Shown here in pieces: positions 52,907 to 64,000 of a DNA stretch of 64,000 bases. Below the pieces are notes generated by a model. The model saw only the letters and a program-made list of their open reading frames with translations. It ran no database searches and had not been told where the DNA came from. The position numbers and the translations under genes are program-made. Where the stretch lies: the NCBI RefSeq assembly GCF_017161565.1, contig NZ_CP066796.1, positions 3,534,001 to 3,598,000 on the forward strand, in the 5' to 3' direction. Each line of letters opens with the position of its first letter. Within the stretch, counting starts at the first letter, position 1. The DNA is from Erwinia amylovora. Its GTDB lineage: Bacteria > Pseudomonadota > Gammaproteobacteria > Enterobacterales > Enterobacteriaceae.

Positions 52907-54549
52907 GAGGTTTTCTCCATCATATTTTCGTTGCTGGCACCCGGCGGCACTAAAGGCCAGACGTTCTCATGTTCGTCAATGGCCACATGGAGCAGATAGG
53001 GGCCTTCACTGTGCAGCAAGGCGTTTAATGCAGCGTCGACCTGATCTTTTCGGCTAATACGCTGGCCTTTAATGCCAAAAGCACTGGCCAGCACGAGGAA
53101 ATCGGGGTTATCTGACAAATTGGTTTCACTGTAGCGCTCTTCGAAGAACAGCTGCTGCCACTGGCGCACCATGCCCAGGCGTTGGTTATCCAGCAGCAGA
53201 ATTTTCACCGGCAGCTGTTTGCGCTTGATGGTACCCAGCTCCTGGACGTTCATCATGAAAGATCCATCGCCAGAAACGCAGATCACCGTGTCATCTGGGC
53301 GCGCAACCTGTGCACCAACGGCTGCCGGCAGGCCAAAGCCCATCGTGCCCAATCCGCTGGAAGTAATGAAGTTTTGCGGGTGGCTGAAGCGCATGTGTTG
53401 CGCAGCCCACATCTGGTGCTGGCCAACATCGGTAGTGACGACCGCACTCTGTGGCTGACGGTCCGACAGTTGTTTCAGCAGCAGCGGAGCATAAATGGCG
53501 TCGCCCGGGTGATCATAACGCCAGCCGTGCCCGGCTTTTAAGGACATGACCTCTTCACGCCAGGCGCTGATGTCTGCCGGCTGATGCAAATCCGGTAACA
53601 GCTTATTGATATCGCCCTGCAGCCCGACATGCGCCCGGCGCAGTTTATGCAGTTCAGCCGGGTCGATATCAATATGGATCACGCTGGCACAGGGTGCAAA
53701 GGTGTCAAGCTTGCCGGTGACCCGGTCGTCGAAGCGTGCGCCCACGGCAATCAACAGGTCGCAGCGCTGTACCGCCAGGTTCGCCGCTTTTGTTCCGTGC
53801 ATTCCCAGCATCCCCAGATAACAGGCATCATCCGCATCCGGCGCGCCCAACCCCTTCAGGGTTGCCACGGTGGGAATTCCGCTGGCGCTGGCGAAAGCAC
53901 GCAGAGCATCAACCGCGTCCGCCATGCCCACGCCACCGCCAACATACAAAATGGGTTTTCTGGACTGTGCCAGCAGCTCACGCGCCTGCTGTAATTCTGT
54001 GTGAGGGTGCGCCATCTCCGGTTCAACCGGCATCAGGTGCGCGCTTAACTCGCCGTGAGCCAGCTGGATATCTTTAGGGATATCAACCAGCACCGGGCCA
54101 GGGCGGCCCGATTTCGCCATCGCAAAAGCTTCAGCCATCACCGACGGCAGTTCAGCAAGCGATTCAACGAGGAAACTGTGTTTGGTGCAGGCCAGCGACA
54201 GGCCCAGAACATCGATCTCCTGAAAGGCATCGGTTCCCATCACCGCTGAAGATACCTGCCCGGTGATGGCCACAATGGGTACCGAGTCCAGCATCGCGTC
54301 AGCCAGCCCGGTGATCAGGTTAGTGGCACCCGGCCCCGAGGTAGCAATGCAAACGCCGACTTTGCCGGTGGCACGGGCAAAACCGATAGCGGCCATTGCT
54401 GCACCCTGCTCATGGCGGCACAACAGGTGTTCAACCCCGCCGTCATAAAGCGCGTCGTAGACCGGCATGATAGCCCCACCCGGATAGCCGAAAACCGTTT
54501 CGACTCCCTGTGTACGCAAAGATTGAACTACCCACTGAGCACCATTCAT
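52903..54549 (-). CDS. ilvG: Acetolactate synthase II large subunit IlvG (intact)
   Basis: A 548-residue thiamine-diphosphate enzyme. It makes acetolactate and acetohydroxybutyrate and is valine-resistant in E. coli relatives. The catalytic Glu is E47 in CRHEQGAAM, and the ThDP-binding motif is [18 protein letters not shown]. Unlike E. coli K-12, where ilvG is frameshifted, this gene is open end to end. The ATG at 54549 ([11 protein letters not shown]) has GGTGGAATAACA upstream and is preferred to the in-frame start at 54585. Confidence 0.96.
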   Translation of the reverse strand: MNGAQWVVQSLRTQGVETVFGYPGGAIMPVYDALYDGGVEHLLCRHEQGAAMAAIGFARATGKVGVCIATSGPGATNLITGLADAMLDSVPIVAITGQVSSAVMGTDAFQEIDVLGLSLACTKHSFLVESLAELPSVMAEAFAMAKSGRPGPVLVDIPKDIQLAHGELSAHLMPVEPEMAHPHTELQQARELLAQSRKPILYVGGGVGMADAVDALRAFASASGIPTVATLKGLGAPDADDACYLGMLGMHGTKAANLAVQRCDLLIAVGARFDDRVTGKLDTFAPCASVIHIDIDPAELHKLRRAHVGLQGDINKLLPDLHQPADISAWREEVMSLKAGHGWRYDHPGDAIYAPLLLKQLSDRQPQSAVVTTDVGQHQMWAAQHMRFSHPQNFITSSGLGTMGFGLPAAVGAQVARPDDTVICVSGDGSFMMNVQELGTIKRKQLPVKILLLDNQRLGMVRQWQQLFFEERYSETNLSDNPDFLVLASAFGIKGQRISRKDQVDAALNALLHSEGPYLLHVAIDEHENVWPLVPPGASNENMMEKTS

Positions 54550-54631
54550 TGTTATTCCACCATCTCTTGCCGGATAGAACAGCATTTTATTCTGCCATCC
54601 CTTATCCGTTTATCTGCCGAAGATACCTTGA

Positions 54632-54669
54632 CAAAAAAAAACCCCCGGACCTTTCGGTGCGGGGGTTCT
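54632..54669 (-). terminator. ilv operon attenuator
   Basis: The minus strand reads AACCCCCGCACC-GAAA-GGTCCGGGGGTT followed by a run of T, about 20 bases after the ilvL stop and ~80 before ilvG. This is the terminator stem of a classical leader attenuator. Confidence 0.92.
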
Positions 54670-54689
54670 TTCGAAATCAGGCTTGTTTT

Positions 54690-54788
54690 TTAAGCCTTTC
54701 TTCCTCCGAGCGTAGCCCCGCACGGCGTGAAAATAATCACGACGACGTTAATTAGGACCAGGCTGACGACTCGTAGAAGGGCTTTCAT
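54690..54788 (-). CDS. ilvL: ilv operon leader peptide IlvL
   Basis: A 32-codon leader frame. The N-terminal half, MKALLRVVSLVLINVVVIIF, is mostly Leu, Val and Ile codons, and the end is TPCGATLGGRKA. It closely resembles E. coli IlvL. Starved tRNAs for these amino acids stall the ribosome here and let transcription pass the downstream attenuator. Too short for usual gene calling, but the composition and position are decisive. Confidence 0.93.
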   Translation of the reverse strand: MKALLRVVSLVLINVVVIIFTPCGATLGGRKA

Positions 54789-55122
54789 TGGAATTCTTTT
54801 CGTTCGCTTGTTCGAAGTAATACCTACAGAGGTATCACAGTTTCTGGATTTGATTCAACTTTTTTCGTAATTTAATTGCAGAGCGACGCGACCAGATTTG
54901 TAAAATATGCTTTATAATCAGTGTTTAATCACATTATGAATGTTTTTCATTAATCACGCTGCGTCACTTCCTCACGTGGCATGGCGGTATGTTATCACTT
55001 CGTAGAGGAGAGGGCAGGAGCTGGTTGGGCCTGGCAGTATTGCGGGATGCTGCATAATTCTGATATTTCCTGCTCGCCGAATAAAACGAGGTAGCGCACA
55101 GTAGTATGGACAAGGAGAGTCT
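54789..55122. promoter_or_regulatory. ilvL / yifB divergent promoter region
   Basis: No gene is seen. The minus strand should hold the ilvLGMEDA promoter: the stretch GTTGAATCAAATCC near 54855-54870 could be a -35 with GATACC as a poor -10. On the plus strand a long AT-rich part (54880-54960) precedes yifB. I cannot assign exact promoters by eye. Confidence 0.4.
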
Positions 55123-56643
55123 ATGTCGCTATCAGTTGCTTACACCCGTGCCGCGATTGGCATCCAGGCACCACTGGTGTCCGTGGAAGTTCATCTCAGT
55201 AATGGCCTTCCTGCATTATCACTGGTTGGATTGCCGGAAACCACCGTTAAGGAGGCTCGTGACAGAGTGCGCAGCGCCATCCTTAACAGCGGTTTTTTTT
55301 TCCCGGCTAAACGGATAACCGTTAGCCTGGCACCGGCCGACCTGCCTAAAGAAGGCGGCAGATATGACTTACCTATCGCTGTCGCCATTCTCGCGGCTTC
55401 AGAACAGGTTCCGGCAGAAAAACTTATTCAGTATGAATTTCTGGGTGAACTGGCCCTCACAGGCACGCTACGTGGCGTACAGGGCGCTACTCCCGCTGCG
55501 CTGGCGGCGTTAGACGCTCGTCGGCAACTGATTCTCTCAGCCGAGAATCAGCATGATGTTGGGTTGATTCGGCATGGCGAGAGCCTGATTGCCACCCATC
55601 TTCTGGAGGTGTGCGCCTTTTTACATGGTAAAGCACCACTGGATGCTGCGCACTGCGAACCTGAAGAATCCCTGCCGTCCACGGGAGATTTAAATGAAAT
55701 TATCGGCCAACAGCAGGCAAAGCGCGCGCTGGAGATCACGGCAGCGGGAGGGCACAATCTGTTGCTCATCGGCCCGCCGGGAACCGGCAAAACGATGCTG
55801 GCATCCAGACTTAGTGGCCTGATGCCGCCCCTGAGCGATCGTGAAGCGTTAGAGAGCGCCAGCCTTGCCAGTCTGATATCCGGCAGCGATTTTCGGCATA
55901 ACTGGCGCCAGAGACCCTTCCGCGCCCCTCACCATAGCGCATCACTGTATGCGCTGGTGGGTGGAGGATCACTGCCTAAACCCGGGGAAATTTCGCTGGC
56001 CCATAACGGGGTACTGTTTCTGGATGAGCTGCCCGAGTTTGAACGCCGTGCGCTGGATGCACTGCGTGAACCGCTTGAATCGGGAGAGATTAGCATTTCG
56101 CGAGCCAGAGCAAAAATTACTTATCCGGCCCGCTTCCAGCTGATTGCAGCAATGAACCCCAGCCCAACCGGACATTATCGCGGCCCGCATAATCGCTCAT
56201 CACCCCAGCAGACGCTGCGCTATCTGAGCCGCCTCTCCGGCCCATTCCTTGACCGTTTTGATATTTCTCTGGAAGTACCACTGCTGCCAGCAGGAATGAT
56301 GAGTGCTCAACATGGCGAAAGTGAGTCCAGCCATCAGGTGCGCGAACGGGTGCTGTTGGCCCGTGAACGGCAGCTGGCGCGCTGTAATAAAATGAATGCA
56401 GCAATGAGCAACCAGGAAATCCGGGCTTGTTGTAAACTGACGCCTGAGGATGCTGAATGGCTGGAGCGGGTAATGATCCAGCTGGGTCTGTCGGTACGCG
56501 CATGGCAACGCATTCTGAAAGTTGCCCGCACTATCGCAGACATGGCCGGGGAGCCATGGATTAGTCGGGAACACCTGACCGAAGCCGTTAGCTACCGGGC
56601 TATCGACCGTTTACTGATCCATCTACAAAATAGTCTGGATTAG
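55123..56643 (+). CDS. yifB: YifB, Mg-chelatase-like AAA+ ATPase (ComM family)
   Basis: A 506-residue protein with an N-terminal Lon-protease-like fold (residues ~1-170, LSVAYTRAAIGIQAPLVSVE). A Mg-chelatase-type AAA+ domain follows, with Walker A LIGPPGTGKTMLASR near 217 and NGVLFLDELPEFERRALDAL as Walker B. The C-domain has SVRAWQRILKVARTIADM. The ComM homologue in Vibrio and Haemophilus promotes branch migration in natural transformation. In enterics the role is less clear. GGAGAG precedes the ATG. Confidence 0.94.
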   Translation: MSLSVAYTRAAIGIQAPLVSVEVHLSNGLPALSLVGLPETTVKEARDRVRSAILNSGFFFPAKRITVSLAPADLPKEGGRYDLPIAVAILAASEQVPAEKLIQYEFLGELALTGTLRGVQGATPAALAALDARRQLILSAENQHDVGLIRHGESLIATHLLEVCAFLHGKAPLDAAHCEPEESLPSTGDLNEIIGQQQAKRALEITAAGGHNLLLIGPPGTGKTMLASRLSGLMPPLSDREALESASLASLISGSDFRHNWRQRPFRAPHHSASLYALVGGGSLPKPGEISLAHNGVLFLDELPEFERRALDALREPLESGEISISRARAKITYPARFQLIAAMNPSPTGHYRGPHNRSSPQQTLRYLSRLSGPFLDRFDISLEVPLLPAGMMSAQHGESESSHQVRERVLLARERQLARCNKMNAAMSNQEIRACCKLTPEDAEWLERVMIQLGLSVRAWQRILKVARTIADMAGEPWISREHLTEAVSYRAIDRLLIHLQNSLD

Positions 56644-56647
56644 CTTA

Positions 56648-56673
56648 ATAAAAAAGGGCCGAAGCCCTTTTTC
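56648..56673. terminator. Bidirectional terminator between yifB and maoP
   Basis: AAAAAGGGC-CGAA-GCCCTTTTT, with A-run and T-run on the two sides. Confidence 0.9.
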
Positions 56674-56674
56674 G

Positions 56675-57013
56675 TTAATCATCGCTGTCCGAATAGTCTT
56701 CAACGCCTTCCATTTGTGGCTTGCCACCGGACAGGGTATGAAAACGTTTAGGACGTTTAATGCGGGTCATGTATTTTGACCATACTTTTTCAGCCTCGGT
56801 CTGTGGCTCACGCACACCACGGCATACCTCAATAAACAAACGCTCTTCTTCCGTAGTGGGTTGACGCTTTGCCAGGTCCAGCTCATTAAAAGCGTTACCA
56901 TAATGCTCAAGAAGTTGAGCTTCTTTAATAGTAAAATCACCGTGACGTGAGAAACCACGAGGGTAATGTTTGTTGTCAAAAAACCGATTAGTTGTTGCGA
57001 AGCTTTCCGCCAT
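56675..57013 (-). CDS. maoP: Macrodomain Ori protein MaoP (YifE)
   Basis: A 112-residue cytosolic protein, the E. coli YifE length. It matches throughout, for example [40 protein letters not shown] and the acidic tail DYSDSDD. In E. coli MaoP acts with the nearby maoS site to organise the Ori macrodomain. maoS lies near the yifE/hdfR region; I could not identify it here. The ATG at 57013 has AGGAG seven bases upstream. Confidence 0.94.
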   Translation of the reverse strand: MAESFATTNRFFDNKHYPRGFSRHGDFTIKEAQLLEHYGNAFNELDLAKRQPTTEEERLFIEVCRGVREPQTEAEKVWSKYMTRIKRPKRFHTLSGGKPQMEGVEDYSDSDD

Positions 57014-57133
57014 TGACACGCTCCTGACTCTTATATGGCCGTGCTATTTATGGCGCGGAGTATTAGATAGGCTTGACAGAGTGTAAAACAAAACATTTAA
57101 ATCATGACGATAAATGTTTTTTAGGAGTCAGAT

Positions 57134-57961
57134 GTGGATACGGAATTACTGAAAACCTTCCTTGAAGTGAGCAAAACACGACACTTTGGCCGGGCTGCCG
57201 AAGCGCTCTATCTCACTCAATCTGCTGTTAGTTTTCGTATCAGGCAGCTTGAAAACCAGCTGGGCGTGAATCTGTTCACTCGTCACCGTAATAACATCAG
57301 ACTGACAGCAGCGGGTGAGCGTTTATTGCCCTATGCGGAAAACCTGATGAGTACCTGGCTGATGGCAAAAAAAGAGGTGGCACATACCCAGCAACATCAC
57401 GAGTTGTCGATAGGGGCCAGTGCCTCACTATGGGAAACGTGCCTGACTCCATGGTTACAAAAATTATACGAAAAACATGAAAACTTACATATTGAAGCGC
57501 GGATCGCGCAGCGAAATTCGCTGGTTAAGCAATTGCACGAACGTCAGCTTGACCTGTTGATCGCCACTGAAGCGCCAAAAATGGACGAACTGGCCAGCCA
57601 GCAAATTGGTCACATTGCACTGTCGCTATTCCGCTCGCGTAAATCGAACAAAAATGAAAAATATCAGTATATCAGGATGGATTGGGGCGCTGATTTTCAC
57701 CAGCATGCAGGCTTCCTGGCCGGTGCTGATGATGTGCCAGTGTTAAGCACGACTTCTGCACACTTAACCCGCCAGCTGCTTCATACTACCGGGGCCTGCG
57801 CTTTTTTACCGGAAACCTGGGGCAAAGAATACAGCGACCTTATGGTTGTTCCTGACACAGCAATCGCTCGCAGACCGCTGTTTGCGGTATGGTTGGGAAA
57901 CAGCGACCAGCAGGCGCATATTCGTCAGTTGCTTAGATTCCCGGTGAATAGCCAGTCATAA
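57134..57961 (+). CDS. hdfR: HdfR, LysR-type regulator
   Basis: A 275-residue LysR-type regulator (E. coli 279). The first 80 residues, [20 protein letters not shown] and the recognition helix [20 protein letters not shown], are nearly identical to E. coli HdfR. That protein represses the flagellar master operon flhDC and affects gltBD. The effector domain is more diverged, especially near residues 170-230. The start is GTG behind AGGAG. It is divergent from maoP. Confidence 0.92.
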   Translation: MDTELLKTFLEVSKTRHFGRAAEALYLTQSAVSFRIRQLENQLGVNLFTRHRNNIRLTAAGERLLPYAENLMSTWLMAKKEVAHTQQHHELSIGASASLWETCLTPWLQKLYEKHENLHIEARIAQRNSLVKQLHERQLDLLIATEAPKMDELASQQIGHIALSLFRSRKSNKNEKYQYIRMDWGADFHQHAGFLAGADDVPVLSTTSAHLTRQLLHTTGACAFLPETWGKEYSDLMVVPDTAIARRPLFAVWLGNSDQQAHIRQLLRFPVNSQS

Positions 57962-58041
57962 AACCCGCCGGGTCAGAATACTGGCCCTCTTTTACAGGAT
58001 GTCTTAGGCGTTACAGCAAGGGAATGACGTGAATTTCAGGC

Positions 58042-58072
58042 AAAAAAAAACCTTGCATAAGCAAGGTTTTCT
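58042..58072 (-). terminator. Terminator of the rRNA operon after tRNA-Trp
   Basis: The minus strand has AACCTTGC-TTAT-GCAAGGTT followed by nine T. It ends the rRNA operon seven bases after tRNA-Trp. Confidence 0.88.
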
Positions 58073-58078
58073 TATTTT

Positions 58079-58154
58079 TGGCAGGGGCGGAGAGACTCGA
58101 ACTCCCAACACCCGGTTTTGGAGACCGGTGCTCTACCAATTGAACTACGCCCCT
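58079..58154 (-). tRNA. trpT: tRNA-Trp (CCA)
   Basis: A 76-base tRNA, AGGGGCGTAGTTCAATTGG, with anticodon CCA in GGTCTCCAAAACC and encoded CCA. It is the last gene of the rRNA operon, as in E. coli rrnC. Confidence 0.97.
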
Positions 58155-58161
58155 AAAAGGG

Positions 58162-58238
58162 TGGCGGAACGGACGGGGCTCGAACCCGCGACCCCCTGCG
58201 TGACAGGCAGGTATTCTAACCAACTGAACTACCGCTCC
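58162..58238 (-). tRNA. aspT: tRNA-Asp (GTC)
   Basis: A 77-base tRNA, GGAGCGGTAGTTCAG, with anticodon GUC in CTGCCTGTCACGCAG. It lies between 5S and tRNA-Trp. The rrnC-type distal pair Asp-Trp supports orthology with E. coli rrnC. Confidence 0.97.
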
Positions 58239-58336
58239 ACCGATTCTGTACTGATATCAGAAAACGTCTGATTTCAGGTGTATCACCTTTACCTTGTCAG
58301 GGGTAAAGTCGCGACCAGATGACTGGTCTGTATTTG

Positions 58337-58456
58337 ATGCCTGGCAGTTCCCTACTCTCGCATGGGGAGACCCCACACTACCATCGGCGCTACGGCGTTT
58401 CACTTCTGAGTTCGGCATGGGGTCAGGTGGGACCACCGCGCTAAAGCCGCCAGGCA
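58337..58456 (-). rRNA. rrf: 5S ribosomal RNA
   Basis: 120 bases starting TGCCTGGCGGC and ending CTGCCAGGCAT, as in E. coli. It contains the conserved GGTCCCACCTGACCCCATGC. Confidence 0.97.
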
Positions 58457-58669
58457 AATTCTTTGTGCACGAAACGGATCTTTTTCACTGGTGCCGCACT
58501 GGCCGCGCCTGTAAACTCAGTCACATACCTCAGTATGCGCTTTCCTTCACTGCACCTGCCGCCTTGCTTCAGCACAAAATCTTTCGTTTCCTGCAAATCT
58601 GTTTTCCGGTGAACAAGCTGAATATCGTTTTTCGTCTCTCAACACAACCCAGAACGCTTCTGGCGTTGT

Positions 58670-61662
<2,993 letters not shown>

Positions 61663-61792
61663 TCACAACCCACAAGCGTCCCGAAAGACGTGTGTCGGTT
61701 GCAGGCATTGAGAGACTCGAACATATCGTGGCTTCATTCTGATTACGGAGAATGAACACGACATGTCGTTTCAATTTTCAGCTTGTTCCGGA

Positions 61793-61804
61793 TTGTTAAA
61801 GAGC
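61793..61804 (-). promoter_or_regulatory. boxA antitermination site in the 16S-23S spacer
   Basis: The minus strand reads GCTCTTTAACAA, the rrn boxA, ~130 bases before the 23S start. Confidence 0.8.
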
Positions 61805-61883
61805 AAATATCTCAAACGTGACTCGCTTTCGCGGAATCAGTTTTGAGATACGGGTGATAACGTCTTTCACTTCGTTACCGGTA

Positions 61884-61959
61884 TGGCGTCCCCAAGGGGA
61901 TTCGAACCCCTGTTACAGCCGTGAAAGGGCAGTGTCCTGGGCCTCTAGACGATGGGGAC
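61884..61959 (-). tRNA. gltU: tRNA-Glu (TTC)
   Basis: A 76-base tRNA in the 16S-23S spacer, GTCCCCATCGTCTAGAGGCC, with anticodon UUC in GCCCTTTCACGGC and encoded CCA. A single Glu spacer tRNA is the rrnC arrangement. Confidence 0.97.
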
Positions 61960-62031
61960 TCTGGTGTGACTTTGCTCGTTACTTTTTATCAGACAATCTG
62001 TGTGGACACTGCGCCGGAAGGTATCTTCAGG

Positions 62032-63571
<1,540 letters not shown>

Positions 63572-63726
63572 AAAGTTCGATTTGCTGAAACAAGTCCAGC
63601 GATGCTCAATCGTAAAACGTCATAATGAATTTCATTATGTGTTCACTCTTAAGACTTGATATTTTTTTGACGCCCGGAGGCGTCTGATATCAATCCTGCG
63701 AGTGCCCACACAGATTGTCTGATAAA

Positions 63727-63738
63727 TTGTTAAAGAGC
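63727..63738 (-). promoter_or_regulatory. boxA antitermination site in the 16S leader
   Basis: Minus-strand GCTCTTTAACAA, identical to the spacer boxA and to E. coli rrn boxA. It recruits NusB/NusE. Confidence 0.85.
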
Positions 63739-63778
63739 GGTGCGTACAGTGCCTTGGCATCCTGTCGCGAGGTGGCGT

Positions 63779-63806
63779 ATATTACGCTTTCCTCCTCCGG
63801 AGTCAA
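63779..63806 (-). promoter_or_regulatory. rrn P2 promoter
   Basis: -35 TTGACT (63801-63806), 16-base spacer, -10 TAATAT (63779-63784), GC-rich discriminator ACGCC. Confidence 0.82.
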
Positions 63807-63899
63807 CCTCTTTTACAGAAGTTTTTCCGGCGGTTCAGAACTTCCTGAACCTCTCCACACGCCGGCCGGTAAGCCGTTGTTCCGTGTCAGTGGAGGCGC

Positions 63900-63927
63900 A
63901 TTATAGGGAGTTTCTCACGGCTGACAA
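63900..63927 (-). promoter_or_regulatory. rrn P1 promoter
   Basis: -35 TTGTCA (63922-63927), 16-base spacer, -10 TATAAT (63900-63905), GC-rich discriminator GCGCCTCC as expected for stringent and growth-rate control. Confidence 0.87.
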
Positions 63928-64000
63928 GGGCTAATCAAAAAAAACTTTCTGAGTGTTGCTTTTTCATTCTAAAGAGCCTTAAAGCGCCAGTTTTTCGAGC

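Larger units (their letters stand above)
63572..64000 (-). promoter_or_regulatory. rRNA operon leader and upstream region
   Basis: No gene. Read towards 16S it holds P1, P2, boxA (63727-63738) and the 16S processing stem. AT-rich DNA upstream of P1 (63935-63970, with eight A) is a likely UP element, and Fis sites may lie beyond the window. Confidence 0.8.

Overview
The window is core chromosome of an enterobacterium. Gene order follows the Escherichia coli 84-86 min segment from metR to rrnC almost gene for gene, read here as metR -> rrn. The proteins are very close to E. coli but not identical. Several genes are missing or moved relative to K-12. The 16S signature and the overall gene set suggest an Erwinia-like member of the Erwiniaceae; this is inference from memory, not from a search.

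Layout. 1-9.8 kb: the end of metR, a YehS-like gene, glpT, yigL, pldB, rhtB, recQ, pldA, yigI and corA. K-12 neighbours rhtC, rarD, yigF/G and yigM are absent. 9.8-18.5 kb: a minus-strand run uvrD, yigB, xerC, a DUF484 gene, dapF, lptM (yifL) and cyaA. cyaY, normally between yifL and cyaA, is missing. 18.6-22.8 kb: the heme operon hemC-hemD-hemX-hemY. 22.8-25.1 kb is the most unusual part. It holds the sRNA GlmZ with a sigma-54 type promoter, a possible type I toxin peptide, and a tRNA operon (Arg, His, Leu, Pro). That operon carries a second tRNA-Pro gene and four 157-bp repeats, each starting with the 3' end of tRNA-Pro. 25.3-38.1 kb: the complete enterobacterial common antigen cluster, rffM to wecA. 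38.4-45.7 kb: rho, trxA, rhlB, gppA, rep and ppiC. 45.7-54.8 kb: ilvC/ilvY and the ilvLGMEDA operon with an attenuator and an intact ilvG. 55.1-58 kb: yifB, maoP and hdfR. 58-64 kb: a minus-strand rRNA operon (16S, tRNA-Glu, 23S, 5S, tRNA-Asp, tRNA-Trp) with P1/P2 promoters at the right edge.

How the genes work together. The wec/rff/wzx/wzy/wzz set makes, flips and polymerises the Fuc4NAc-ManNAcA-GlcNAc repeat of common antigen. The ilv genes form the branched-chain amino acid pathway, with leader-peptide attenuation and IlvY control. hemCDXY makes uroporphyrinogen III. GlmZ tunes amino-sugar supply, which also feeds the UDP-GlcNAc used by WecA. uvrD, recQ, rep and xerC serve DNA repair, replication and chromosome resolution.

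Most notable observations: a ~100-nt intervening sequence in helix 45 of the 23S rRNA, which probably splits the mature rRNA; the tRNA-Pro-derived repeats made of small hairpins; a 31-residue hydrophobic ORF with a perfect Shine-Dalgarno sequence and its own terminator; and the loss of cyaY from its usual place.
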